A DNA stretch of 64,000 bases from an uncultured Tenacibaculum sp. (lineage in GTDB: Bacteria > Bacteroidota > Bacteroidia > Flavobacteriales > Flavobacteriaceae): the NCBI GenBank assembly GCA_947493285.1, contig CANLQH010000006.1, positions 38,363-102,362 on the forward strand, given 5' to 3'. Shown here one piece after another: positions 54,532 through 62,688 of the stretch. Made by a program: the position numbers and the translations under genes. Below the pieces are notes generated by a model that did not search any database, had not been told where the DNA came from, and saw nothing but the letters and a program-made list of their open reading frames with translations. Within the stretch, counting starts at the first letter, position 1. Every line of letters starts with the position of its first letter.

Positions 54532-54693
54532 ATGAGAAAAGTAGTATTTATTGCAATTTGTGCTGTTAGCTTAATCGGTTTTTCTTCTTGTGGAAGTACT
54601 AGCCCTTGTGGGTTATCAAAAATTGACCAAACAAAACAAAAACAACATCAACAAGAAATCGTAGTTGCAGATGCAACTGTGGTTGCTGAATAA
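54532..54693 (+). CDS. Tiny lipoprotein (53 residues)
   Basis: A short gene of 53 codons. MRKVVFIAICAVSLIGFSSC gives a good lipoprotein signal with Cys 20, followed by GSTSPCGLSK, a charged Q-rich middle (QTKQKQHQQ) and an acidic/valine end (VADATVVAE). Spacing (18 bases after the previous stop) and the terminator after it support a real gene at the end of the triad operon. Function unknown. Confidence 0.7.
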   Translation: MRKVVFIAICAVSLIGFSSCGSTSPCGLSKIDQTKQKQHQQEIVVADATVVAE

Positions 54694-54721
54694 GTTGATG
54701 TTTCTTTTATTCAAATTCAAT

Positions 54722-54745
54722 AAATCCGCTTTTTTAGGCGGATTT
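54722..54745. terminator. Intrinsic terminator between the tiny lipoprotein gene and pcm
   Basis: AAATCCGC (54722-54729) pairs with GCGGATTT (54738-54745), eight-base T-rich loop, then a T-run on the plus strand. The pcm stop on the opposite strand lies two bases beyond. Confidence 0.75.
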
Positions 54746-54746
54746 T

Positions 54747-55388
54747 TTAATTCTTCTTTTCTAACATTGGCACAAACTTAAAATCACCTAATTCGTGCTT
54801 TTCAAATTCTTTTGGTGATTTACGAATAAAAAGTGTCATTACTTGTTCTTTATCTCCAACAGGAATCAATAATTTACCGCCTACTTTTATTTGCCCCAAT
54901 AAAGCTTTCGGGACAAAAGGTGCACCAGCTGTTACAATAATCTTATCAAAAGGGGCTTCTTCAGGTAAACCTTTATAACCATCACCAAAAATAAAACGTT
55001 TAGGTCTATAACCTAGCTTAGGCAAAAACATTGACGTTTTTTTAAACAATTCGTGTTGACGTTCTATCGAATAAACTTCAGCTTTTAATTCTAATAAAAC
55101 TGCTGTTTGATATCCTGAGCCAGTACCTATTTCCAAAACTTTTTCTCCTGGTTGTAATTCTAATGTTTGCGATTGGAATGCTACAGTATAAGGGTGAGAA
55201 ATTGTTTGCTCAGCTGCAATGGGAAATGCTTTGTCTTGATACGCATGAGCTTCAAAACTACTATCAATAAACAAATGTCTAGGAATTTTTCGCACAGCAT
55301 TTAACACTGCTTCATTTGTTATTCCTTTAGCTTGTAAGACGTTTGCTAACTGATTTCTAAGCCCTTGATGTTTGGTAGTATCTCTCAC
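54747..55388 (-). CDS. pcm: Protein-L-isoaspartate O-methyltransferase
   Basis: 213 residues. Repairs isoaspartyl residues in aged proteins using SAM. Motifs: FPIAAEQTISHPYTVAFQ (substrate loop), VLEIGTGSGYQTAVL (SAM motif I), VYSIERQ and DKIIVTAGAPFVP. Normal length. Single gene, divergent from the oxidoreductase gene. Confidence 0.94.
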   Translation of the reverse strand: MRDTTKHQGLRNQLANVLQAKGITNEAVLNAVRKIPRHLFIDSSFEAHAYQDKAFPIAAEQTISHPYTVAFQSQTLELQPGEKVLEIGTGSGYQTAVLLELKAEVYSIERQHELFKKTSMFLPKLGYRPKRFIFGDGYKGLPEEAPFDKIIVTAGAPFVPKALLGQIKVGGKLLIPVGDKEQVMTLFIRKSPKEFEKHELGDFKFVPMLEKKN

Positions 55389-55530
55389 TAATAATTAAAT
55401 TTCGTCGGGTTAAAAATAGCAATAAATATGTATAAAAGCGTATATTTGTTAGCGTTGATTTTTTCAAGTAAAATCAAAAAGTAAAAACTAAATCATTTTG
55501 GAAAAATGATTCAAATACAATAAACAAACT

Positions 55531-56490
55531 ATGTTAAAAGCTGGGGTTTTAGGCGCAGGACATTTAGGAAAAATTCACTTGCGTTTGTTGCAACAATCAG
55601 AAAAGTACGAATTAGTTGGATTTTACGATCCTTTTACTGAAAATGCAAAAAAAGTTGCTAAAGAATTTGGGTACACATTATTCGATTCTGTTGAAGAACT
55701 AATTGATGCTGTTGATGTAGTTGACATTGTTACCCCTACCCTTTCTCATTTCGATTGTGCAAAACAAGCTATCGAAAAAGGAAAACATATTTTTATTGAA
55801 AAACCGATTACTAACACAGTTTTAGAAGCTGAAGCAATTAGAACTTTAGCTAGTCAGCAACATATTCGTGGTCAAGTTGGGCACGTAGAACGTTTTAATC
55901 CTGCTTTTACAGCTGTAAAGGATATGATTGACACTCCGATGTTTATCGAAACACATCGTTTAGCTGAATTCAATCCTAGAGGAACTGATGTTCCGGTTGT
56001 ATTGGATTTAATGATTCATGATATTGATATTATTTTATCAGTAGTAAAATCAAAAGTAAAAAAAGTAAACGCAAGTGGAGTTTCTGTAATTTCTGAAACA
56101 CCAGATATTGCCAATGCCCGTATTGAGTTTGAAAACGGATGTGTAGCCAACTTAACATCTAGTAGAATTTCAATGAAGAATATGCGTAAAAGTCGTTTCT
56201 TTCAAAAAGACGCTTATATTTCTGTTGACTTTTTAGAAAAAAAATCTGAAGTAGTTAGAATGAAAGATGTTCCTGAAAAACCAGATGAATTTGCCATGAT
56301 TTTACAAAATGCTGAAGGTGTTAAAAAGCAAATATATTTCGACAACCCTGAAGTAACTGCAAACAACGCTATTTTAGATGAGTTAGAATCGTTTGCAGAT
56401 GCTATTAATAACGACACAACACCAATTGTATCTTTAAGTCAAGGAACCGAAGCTTTACGAGTAGCTCAAATGATAATTGATTGTTTTTAA
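55531..56490 (+). CDS. Gfo/Idh/MocA-family oxidoreductase
   Basis: 319 residues. N-terminal Rossmann fold (AGVLGAGHLGKIHL), VDIVTPTLSHFDCAKQAIEKGKHIFIEKPI containing the EKP motif, and a C-terminal alpha/beta domain with DLMIHDIDIILS. NAD(P)-dependent oxidation or reduction of a sugar, or of a biliverdin-like substrate; the substrate cannot be read. A TATATTTG -7 box lies at 55441-55448, with a hairpin in the leader near 55490-55512. Confidence 0.88.
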   Translation: MLKAGVLGAGHLGKIHLRLLQQSEKYELVGFYDPFTENAKKVAKEFGYTLFDSVEELIDAVDVVDIVTPTLSHFDCAKQAIEKGKHIFIEKPITNTVLEAEAIRTLASQQHIRGQVGHVERFNPAFTAVKDMIDTPMFIETHRLAEFNPRGTDVPVVLDLMIHDIDIILSVVKSKVKKVNASGVSVISETPDIANARIEFENGCVANLTSSRISMKNMRKSRFFQKDAYISVDFLEKKSEVVRMKDVPEKPDEFAMILQNAEGVKKQIYFDNPEVTANNAILDELESFADAINNDTTPIVSLSQGTEALRVAQMIIDCF

Positions 56491-56527
56491 TCAATTCTTA
56501 AATAAAAATTTAAACTTAACAATCAAC

Positions 56528-57415
56528 ATGAAAAACATCGCTGTAATTGGAGCTGGAACTATGGGTAATGGTATTGCTCATACATTTGCTCAATTTGGAT
56601 ACAACGTGCAATTAATAGATATTTCTCAAGCTGCCTTAGATAAAGGAGTTGCGACCATTACTAAAAATTTAGATAGAATGGTGGCTAAAGAAAAAATATC
56701 TGAAGATGATAAAAACAATACATTAAATAACATTTCAACATATACGTCAATAAAAGAAGGTGTACAATACGCTAGCTTGGTTGTTGAAGCTGCTACCGAA
56801 AATGTTACTTTAAAATCTAAAATTTTCAAAGAACTAGATGAAGTGTGTCCTGAAGATACCATTTTAGCGACAAACACCTCTTCCATTTCAATTACTCAAA
56901 TTGCTGCTGTAACTAACAGGCCTGAAAAAGTAATTGGAATGCACTTTATGAACCCTGTACCGATTATGAAATTGGTAGAAATTATTCGTGGTTATAATAC
57001 TTCTGATGAAGTAATGGAATTTACAGTTGATTTAACAAAAAAGATCAACAAAATTCCTGTTGAAGTAAATGATTACCCTGGTTTTGTAGCTAACCGTATT
57101 TTAATGCCAATGATTAACGAATCTATTGAGACATTATACAATGGAGTTGCTGGTGTTGCTGAAATTGATACAGTAATGAAATTAGGAATGGCACACCCAA
57201 TGGGTCCATTACAATTAGCTGACTTCATCGGATTAGATGTATGTTTATCTATCTTAAACGTAATGTACGACGGATTTAAAAACCCTAAATATGCTCCATG
57301 CCCGTTATTAGTAAATATGGTAATGGCTGGTAAATTAGGAATTAAATCTGGTGAAGGTTTTTACGACTATTCAGAAAGTAGAAAAGCTGAGAAAGTAGCG
57401 AAGATGTTTTCTTAA
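56528..57415 (+). CDS. hbd: 3-hydroxybutyryl-CoA (3-hydroxyacyl-CoA) dehydrogenase
   Basis: 295 residues from the ATG at 56528; the in-frame start at 56477 would overlap the oxidoreductase and is not preceded by a conserved sequence. NAD-binding GAGTMGNGIAHTFAQFG, VVEAATENVTLKSKIFKELDEV, TNTSSISITQIA and the catalytic His in GMHFMNPVPIMKLVEII, then VNDYPGFVANRILMPMINE. Oxidises 3-hydroxyacyl-CoA in fatty-acid or butyrate metabolism. Followed by a strong palindromic terminator. Confidence 0.93.
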   Translation: MKNIAVIGAGTMGNGIAHTFAQFGYNVQLIDISQAALDKGVATITKNLDRMVAKEKISEDDKNNTLNNISTYTSIKEGVQYASLVVEAATENVTLKSKIFKELDEVCPEDTILATNTSSISITQIAAVTNRPEKVIGMHFMNPVPIMKLVEIIRGYNTSDEVMEFTVDLTKKINKIPVEVNDYPGFVANRILMPMINESIETLYNGVAGVAEIDTVMKLGMAHPMGPLQLADFIGLDVCLSILNVMYDGFKNPKYAPCPLLVNMVMAGKLGIKSGEGFYDYSESRKAEKVAKMFS

Positions 57416-57431
57416 AATTTAGTCTTTTAAT

Positions 57432-57467
57432 AAAAATCTCGGTGTTGATATCAACACCGAGATTTTT
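57432..57467. terminator. Palindromic bidirectional terminator
   Basis: A perfect 36-base palindrome with arms AAAAATCTCGGTGTTGAT (57432-57449) and its complement (57450-57467). It serves hbd and the convergent KEKE-rich gene. Confidence 0.88.
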
Positions 57468-57478
57468 ATTACTTATCG

Positions 57479-58186
57479 TTAATTATCTCCAGGAAGCAAT
57501 ATTTTACTTAAAGCTTCTTTCTCTTTTTTAATTCTATCTCTTTGGTTTTTAATTATTTTATCCAAATCGTTTAATCTCTCATTAGCCTTACGAATTACTT
57601 CTTCTTTCTCTTTAGCTACTTCATCAGAAACTTCTTTTTTCTCTTTTGCTTCTTTTAAACGTTCATTAGCTTTTTTTACTTTGTCTCTTCCTCTTCGTAA
57701 TACATCTTCACTCTCTCTTATATTCTCTTCTTTCTCTTTGATTTTATTTTTAGCCTCTTCAGATCTCATTTTACCAAATTCTTTTCCGCTCATTCCGTTT
57801 TTATTACGTCCATAAGCATTTCCTTTGCCTTTATAATCTTTCTTAGCTTTCTTTTCTTTATCTTTTCCTTTTGCATGACCTCTATCACCTTGATCATCAT
57901 CATGATCATTCTCTTTCATTTTATCATCTTTATGCTTCTTCCCTTTTCCTTTCATTTCCTCAGCTTTGTGCTTTCCTTTCTCCTTCATCTCGTGGGCCTT
58001 CTCTTTCCCCTTAGCTTTAGCCTCTTGTTCTAAATCTTCTTTTACATTTTTAACTTTATCTTTTCCTTTTTGTTTGTGCTCAGCACTTTTTCCTTTTACC
58101 TTGCTTTTTCCTTGAGCTGTAACTGATTGTACTCCAATAAAGGCAAACATTACAACTATAGATAATATAAGTTTTATATTTTTCAT
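57479..58186 (-). CDS. Secreted KEKE-rich, highly charged coiled-coil protein
   Basis: 235 residues with a signal peptide (VVMFAFIGVQSVTAQG). The mature part is almost all Lys, Glu, Asp, Gly and Ala: KGK/KEKAHEMKEKGKHKAEEMK repeats (35-90), an acidic DHDDDQGDRG, a GKGNAYGRNKNGMSGKEFGKM linker (about 120-140) and a long charged coiled coil (145-230). It could be a periplasmic spacer or a cation- or polymer-binding protein. Unlike its neighbours in composition; no family recognised. Confidence 0.75.
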   Translation of the reverse strand: MKNIKLILSIVVMFAFIGVQSVTAQGKSKVKGKSAEHKQKGKDKVKNVKEDLEQEAKAKGKEKAHEMKEKGKHKAEEMKGKGKKHKDDKMKENDHDDDQGDRGHAKGKDKEKKAKKDYKGKGNAYGRNKNGMSGKEFGKMRSEEAKNKIKEKEENIRESEDVLRRGRDKVKKANERLKEAKEKKEVSDEVAKEKEEVIRKANERLNDLDKIIKNQRDRIKKEKEALSKILLPGDN

Positions 58187-58196
58187 GATTTCTATT

Positions 58197-58400
58197 TTAA
58201 ATGTTATCTAATTTTTTTAAATCTTCTTCTAATTTAGTAGTAATTTCTTTTAACTTTTCGATATCAGCCTTTACTCCACTCTCAATAGAGTCAATTTTTT
58301 GAATTGCTGCTTCAATCTTTTTTTCTTCTTCTTGTTTCTTTTTATCTGTACATGACAAAATAAAAAATACTCCGAATACTAAAATCAATAGTTTTTTCAT
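58197..58400 (-). CDS. Small coiled-coil lipoprotein
   Basis: 67 residues. Lipoprotein signal (GVFFILSCTDKK, Cys 17) and then a single heptad-rich helix (EEKKIEAAIQKIDSIESGVKADIEKLKEITTKLEEDLKKL). The pattern recalls Braun-type or Lpp-like lipoprotein coils, which can trimerise, but there is no C-terminal lysine for peptidoglycan linkage. Ten bases upstream of the KEKE-rich gene on the same strand, so co-transcription is likely. Confidence 0.72.
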   Translation of the reverse strand: MKKLLILVFGVFFILSCTDKKKQEEEKKIEAAIQKIDSIESGVKADIEKLKEITTKLEEDLKKLDNI

Positions 58401-58538
58401 AATTTAAAAATTGGTGTTTATAATAGTTTAGACACTATATTTATATAGTAGTCACATTTAAAGATAAGTAATCTAAAATACAAAACCAACAAACCAACAC
58501 GTTAACGTATTGGTTTATTGCTTTTTAATACATTTCAA

Positions 58539-59408
58539 TTAAGGTTTTATTGTTTCTTCCTTGGCTAATAAACCAAAGAATTTATCCAAATTTGGAAGAA
58601 TCACAATTCTAGTTCTTCTATTTCTTGCTCTATTTTCTCTTGAATTATTTTCTACTAACGGAACTGAGCTTCCTCTACCTGATGCGATTAATCTACTTGG
58701 ATCTACATTAAACTTTTTTTCGAGAATTCGAACAATTGATGTTGCTCTTTTAACACTTAAATCCCAATTATCTTGTAATGTAGCTGTATTTATAGATCTT
58801 GAATCAGTATGTCCCTCAATCATTACATCCATACTAAGTTCTGAATTAATTACATCTGCTAACTTTTTTATTAACTTATAAGCATCTCTTTTTACTCGAT
58901 AGCTAGCTGTATTAAATAACATCTTATCTGAAACAGAAATCATTACCACAGTTTTGTCTATATCAATATCAATATCATCTGAGTTTTCTAAATCAGAGCT
59001 ATTAATTGATTTTTTTAGATTGTAAGCCACTGCTACATTCATCGAGTCTTTTAAAGTCTTAGCGTTAGCTAATTCAGCTGTATCTACCTCTTTTAAAGTC
59101 TCTCTCATTTTTTCTTTTAATGAGTTAGATATTACAGTAGTATTTCCAACCATATCTAATTTTACATTGTTCTCTTCTTGTAATGATTCATTTACATTTC
59201 TTAGCGAGTTGATTTTTTTATTATAATTATCTACTCTCTTCTCGATTTTTGCAAAGTTTGCTTCTAATCGTTCTTTTTCTAATGTTGTTTTTTGAAGATT
59301 TCCTCTAGTATCGTTATACTTCTGTTCTAGTTCAACATACTTCTTTTTAGATACACAAGAAGTTAATGTAAAAACTATTAATGCAATGGGGAAAATTAGT
59401 TTTTTCAT
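58539..59408 (-). CDS. OmpA-family lipoprotein with coiled coil
   Basis: 289 residues. Lipoprotein signal (VFTLTSCVSKKK, Cys 18), a coiled coil at 25-80, a linker, and a C-terminal OmpA domain from about 150. The latter has the peptidoglycan-binding motif IEGHTDSRSI and the conserved NRRTRIVI. It anchors the outer membrane to peptidoglycan via diaminopimelate. The coiled coil would act as a spacer across the periplasm. Single gene. Confidence 0.9.
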   Translation of the reverse strand: MKKLIFPIALIVFTLTSCVSKKKYVELEQKYNDTRGNLQKTTLEKERLEANFAKIEKRVDNYNKKINSLRNVNESLQEENNVKLDMVGNTTVISNSLKEKMRETLKEVDTAELANAKTLKDSMNVAVAYNLKKSINSSDLENSDDIDIDIDKTVVMISVSDKMLFNTASYRVKRDAYKLIKKLADVINSELSMDVMIEGHTDSRSINTATLQDNWDLSVKRATSIVRILEKKFNVDPSRLIASGRGSSVPLVENNSRENRARNRRTRIVILPNLDKFFGLLAKEETIKP

Positions 59409-59480
59409 GATTAAGAATTTATATAGTTCATTTAGTTCTAAAAACTACATAAAGTATAACTTATTGTATTTCAAATAAAA

Positions 59481-59502
59481 AAAGCTCCATTTCTGGAGCT
59501 TT
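59481..59502 (-). terminator. Intrinsic terminator after the OmpA/PD40 gene
   Basis: AAAGCTCCA (59481-59489) pairs with TGGAGCTTT (59494-59502), four-base loop; A-run on the left gives T's on the minus strand. Confidence 0.78.
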
Positions 59503-59542
59503 TAACTGCGTTAATAACGCGAATTGAACTTAAGGGGAACAA

Positions 59543-61696
59543 TTAGTTTTTATAGTTTATTTTAAAGTTTTTATCGTCTTTAGTACAATCTTCTTCTTCT
59601 CCTCTTACACATTTATTTCTACCTGCAGTAGAGCGAGATGACTTCTTAAAGTTTTTTCTTAAATAATCTAAGAAGCTATTTCTTTTAACGATTCGCTTTT
59701 TAACTGCTATTTTTTCAGCTTCTTGTCTAGCTTTAATTTTATCAGTTCCCCTTACAATATAAAAATACGATCGTCTGTTTTTCTGATGTTCTTGCTCAGA
59801 ACATTTATTCTTATTAGCATCATTACAATCATTGAGTAAATTATCTTCACCATAACCAATTGCGCTTTCTATTCTATTTTTAGATATTCCTCTTGAAAGA
59901 ATAAAATCTCTAGTAGATTTAGCTCTTCTATCCGATAACTTTCTGTTATAGTCTCTAGGACCTCTAGCATCAGTATGAGACTCAATTTTTATAATTACTT
60001 CAGGATGATTATTCATCACTGTTATAATATTCTCTAATTCATATTGTGCATCATCTCTAATTATTGATTTATTATAATCAAAATAAATAGGGTTTATTAC
60101 AATTTGGTTTCCAACAATTAAAGGCACTAATGATAAATCTGCTTTTACTCCACTCTCTTTACCAATTGTAACTTGTTGCTTTTTACTAGTTCTATGATCT
60201 AGTTTATTTGCGAAAATGGTATAAATGTTATCACATAAAACTTCTTTGAAAATATACTCTCCTTTAGCGTTAGATAAAGTTTCTAAAACAACTTCTCCTT
60301 GATTGTTTACAAGTTTAACTACTGCGCCGTCAATAGGGTTTTTATTAGCAGATTCAGTGATAACTCCAGAAACTGATTGCGTACAGATAATTGGATCGGT
60401 ATAAATATAGAAACTATAAATATCATCATCTCCTTTTCCTTTTTTACGATTTGAAGAGAAGAATCCTTTTTTTCCATCTTCATTTATATAAAAAGAAAAG
60501 TCATCTCTTTTACTATTAAAAGGATCACCTAAATTTTTTACTGGAGAAAAAGTTCTGTCTTCTTTTATTTTAGATTGAAAAATATCTAACAGTCCTAATC
60601 CTAAATGTCCGTTTGAAGAAAAGTAAAGTGTATTATCATCTCCTACAAAAGGGAACATTTCTTTATCAGAAGTATTAATCGTTTCTCCTAAATTTACCGG
60701 AGTTCCATATTCATTTTTACCTTTAATAGCTACCTTATAAATATCGGTAGCTCCATAACCTCCAGGCATATTAGAAACAAAATACAATGTTTTTTCATCA
60801 GGACTTAATGCTGGATGACCGACTGAAAAATCATCTCCATTAAATGGTAATTCCTTTACATTTAACCAATATCCGTTTACAAAACTAGCTTTGTATATTT
60901 TTAAGTTTGAAGTGTTTTTCTTATCTCTTCCTACTTTTTTACCGTTATAATTATTTCTAGTAAAATAAATTGTTTTACCATCTTTAGTAAAAACTGGCGT
61001 AGATTCATGATATTCAGAACTAATTGGATTATCAATTAATCTAGGGTTATGAACTGTTAAAACTGTATCTTTTATACTTTCTTCAAGCGTTTGAATTTCT
61101 TCATCAGCCTTGTAAATATTTAAAAAAGGCTGGTTATTCCATTTATATAATTTTTGCCTTTTATCACCACTAGGTATTGCTGAAGTAAAATATACTTTAC
61201 CGTTAAGTAAAAAACCTCCAAAATCAGAATATTCAGTATTAATAGCTAAATTTCTTACTCCTATTCTCATTTCCTTGTCGATAGAATAGTCTAATAAGTA
61301 ATTTTCTTTTTTCAGCTCTTCTTGTCTATTACTTTTATCTGATGAATTCATAGATAAAAAGATAGAATCAGATTTCTTATATTTTCCGTTACTTCTTAAT
61401 ACTTGTGCGTATTTAAAGAGATACTTAGGTTCTAAGTTATCTTTAAATCTTGAGACTAAATTTTTGTACCAAAATTCAGCCTCTTCAGTATCTGCATTAT
61501 TGTAATAAGAATCGGCCAAACGACTAATAACATGTTTAGAACTATCTTTCTTTTCCTCTACTAAAGCCTTGTATATCTGAGCTGACTGCACATACGAAAA
61601 TTCATCATAATATCTGTCTGCTACTTTTTTACTTTGTGCGAAAGAATTTGCAACAAACACCATTATTAGTAAATAAACTACCTTTTTTAAACCCAT
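59543..61696 (-). CDS. OmpA-family protein with PD40 propeller and regulatory-like domain
   Basis: 717 residues. Signal peptide (VYLLIMVFVANSFAQS), TPR-like helices (25-110), a PD40 beta-propeller (about 140-430, with STPVFTKDGKTIYFTRN, GHPALSPDEKTLYFVSN and MFPFVGDDNTLYFSSN blades), a carboxypeptidase-regulatory-like domain (about 435-520) and an OmpA domain (about 535-655). The OmpA motif is IESHTDARGPRDYNRKLSDRRA. Such proteins pair with SprF-type and adhesin genes in gliding/T9SS loci, as here. The C-terminal Cys/Lys tail (KCVRGEEEDCTK) is unusual. Confidence 0.9.
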   Translation of the reverse strand: MGLKKVVYLLIMVFVANSFAQSKKVADRYYDEFSYVQSAQIYKALVEEKKDSSKHVISRLADSYYNNADTEEAEFWYKNLVSRFKDNLEPKYLFKYAQVLRSNGKYKKSDSIFLSMNSSDKSNRQEELKKENYLLDYSIDKEMRIGVRNLAINTEYSDFGGFLLNGKVYFTSAIPSGDKRQKLYKWNNQPFLNIYKADEEIQTLEESIKDTVLTVHNPRLIDNPISSEYHESTPVFTKDGKTIYFTRNNYNGKKVGRDKKNTSNLKIYKASFVNGYWLNVKELPFNGDDFSVGHPALSPDEKTLYFVSNMPGGYGATDIYKVAIKGKNEYGTPVNLGETINTSDKEMFPFVGDDNTLYFSSNGHLGLGLLDIFQSKIKEDRTFSPVKNLGDPFNSKRDDFSFYINEDGKKGFFSSNRKKGKGDDDIYSFYIYTDPIICTQSVSGVITESANKNPIDGAVVKLVNNQGEVVLETLSNAKGEYIFKEVLCDNIYTIFANKLDHRTSKKQQVTIGKESGVKADLSLVPLIVGNQIVINPIYFDYNKSIIRDDAQYELENIITVMNNHPEVIIKIESHTDARGPRDYNRKLSDRRAKSTRDFILSRGISKNRIESAIGYGEDNLLNDCNDANKNKCSEQEHQKNRRSYFYIVRGTDKIKARQEAEKIAVKKRIVKRNSFLDYLRKNFKKSSRSTAGRNKCVRGEEEDCTKDDKNFKINYKN

Positions 61697-61713
61697 GTAA
61701 TTGTAACTGTTTT

Positions 61714-62637
61714 TTAAAAGAATCTAGGGGATCTAAATCTGGTATCCTTTAACATTTCATAACGTAACATAATTTCATGTGTTCCTGAATTTGTTACGTT
61801 ATAATTTGAGGTTGTTAAATCATATGAATATCCTATAAGTAATCTATCTGAAGCTTGAAAACCTAAAAGTCCGCTAATAGCATCTCCCCATCTCCAACCT
61901 AAACCTACTCTGAACTTTTCATTAAATAATAAATTACCTGATACATCTAAAGATAAAGGGGCTCCAGATACACCTTTTAATAAAGCAGCTGGTTTAAATT
62001 TTAAATCTTCATTAATATCAAAAACATAACCTGCTATTAAAAAGAAGTGCATTCTTTCAATAGCAGTTTGCCCAACTGACTCTAGTTCTTGATCATAATG
62101 TTCAATTCTTAATATATTTGGAACAGATAGACCGACATACCATTGTGGTTCGTGATAATAAATACCAGCCCCTACTGTTGGTAAAAATTTATTTATATTT
62201 TCTGAAAATACGGCATCTCCTTGTTGAAATGCCTTACCCTTAGACCAATCGATATTTAAAAGTCTACCTCCTAAACGTAAACCAAATGCTAAATTACCTT
62301 CTTCGCCTGTTTCAACAGTATAAGAAAGATTGGCATCTAAGTAAATTTCGCTAGATGGACCTATTTCATCATTTACTAAATTAATCCCTAAACCTAAGCC
62401 TGAATATCCGATAGGAGTATCGTAACTTAAGTTTTGTGTATTAGGTGCTCCATCAAAACCAACCCATTGTGTTCTACCAATTGCAGTAAAAACAGCATGC
62501 CCTCTAGATCCTGCATAAGCTGGATTTACACTCATCGTATTATACATATACTGCGTATACTGAGGATCTTGCTGTGCTTGTACTAATGATGCTACACATA
62601 TACTAAACACAAATATTAAGATTGAATTTAATTTCAT
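61714..62637 (-). CDS. Type IX secretion system membrane protein, PorP/SprF family
   Basis: 307 residues from the ATG at 62637 (an in-frame ATG at 62661 adds eight residues before the signal). Signal peptide (NSILIFVFSICVASLVQAQQ) followed by the family start QDPQYTQYMYNTMSVNPAYAGSRG and a beta-barrel of the PorP type (PIGYSGLGLGINLVNDEIG). Family members associate with type B secreted adhesins; here the adhesin gene sits directly upstream and the OmpA/PD40 gene downstream. It may anchor the adhesin at the outer membrane. Confidence 0.9.
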   Translation of the reverse strand: MKLNSILIFVFSICVASLVQAQQDPQYTQYMYNTMSVNPAYAGSRGHAVFTAIGRTQWVGFDGAPNTQNLSYDTPIGYSGLGLGINLVNDEIGPSSEIYLDANLSYTVETGEEGNLAFGLRLGGRLLNIDWSKGKAFQQGDAVFSENINKFLPTVGAGIYYHEPQWYVGLSVPNILRIEHYDQELESVGQTAIERMHFFLIAGYVFDINEDLKFKPAALLKGVSGAPLSLDVSGNLLFNEKFRVGLGWRWGDAISGLLGFQASDRLLIGYSYDLTTSNYNVTNSGTHEIMLRYEMLKDTRFRSPRFF

Positions 62638-62688
62638 CTGATCTAAACTTTTAAACATCAACTTATTTTACTGTAATAATACTAATTA

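Noticed and set aside
54766..54790. TGGCAC within pcm
   Set aside because: Inside coding sequence with no TTGC at the -12 position.
57479..58186. Possible charged-repeat coding artefact
   Set aside because: Kept as a gene instead: it has a good signal peptide and a shared terminator.
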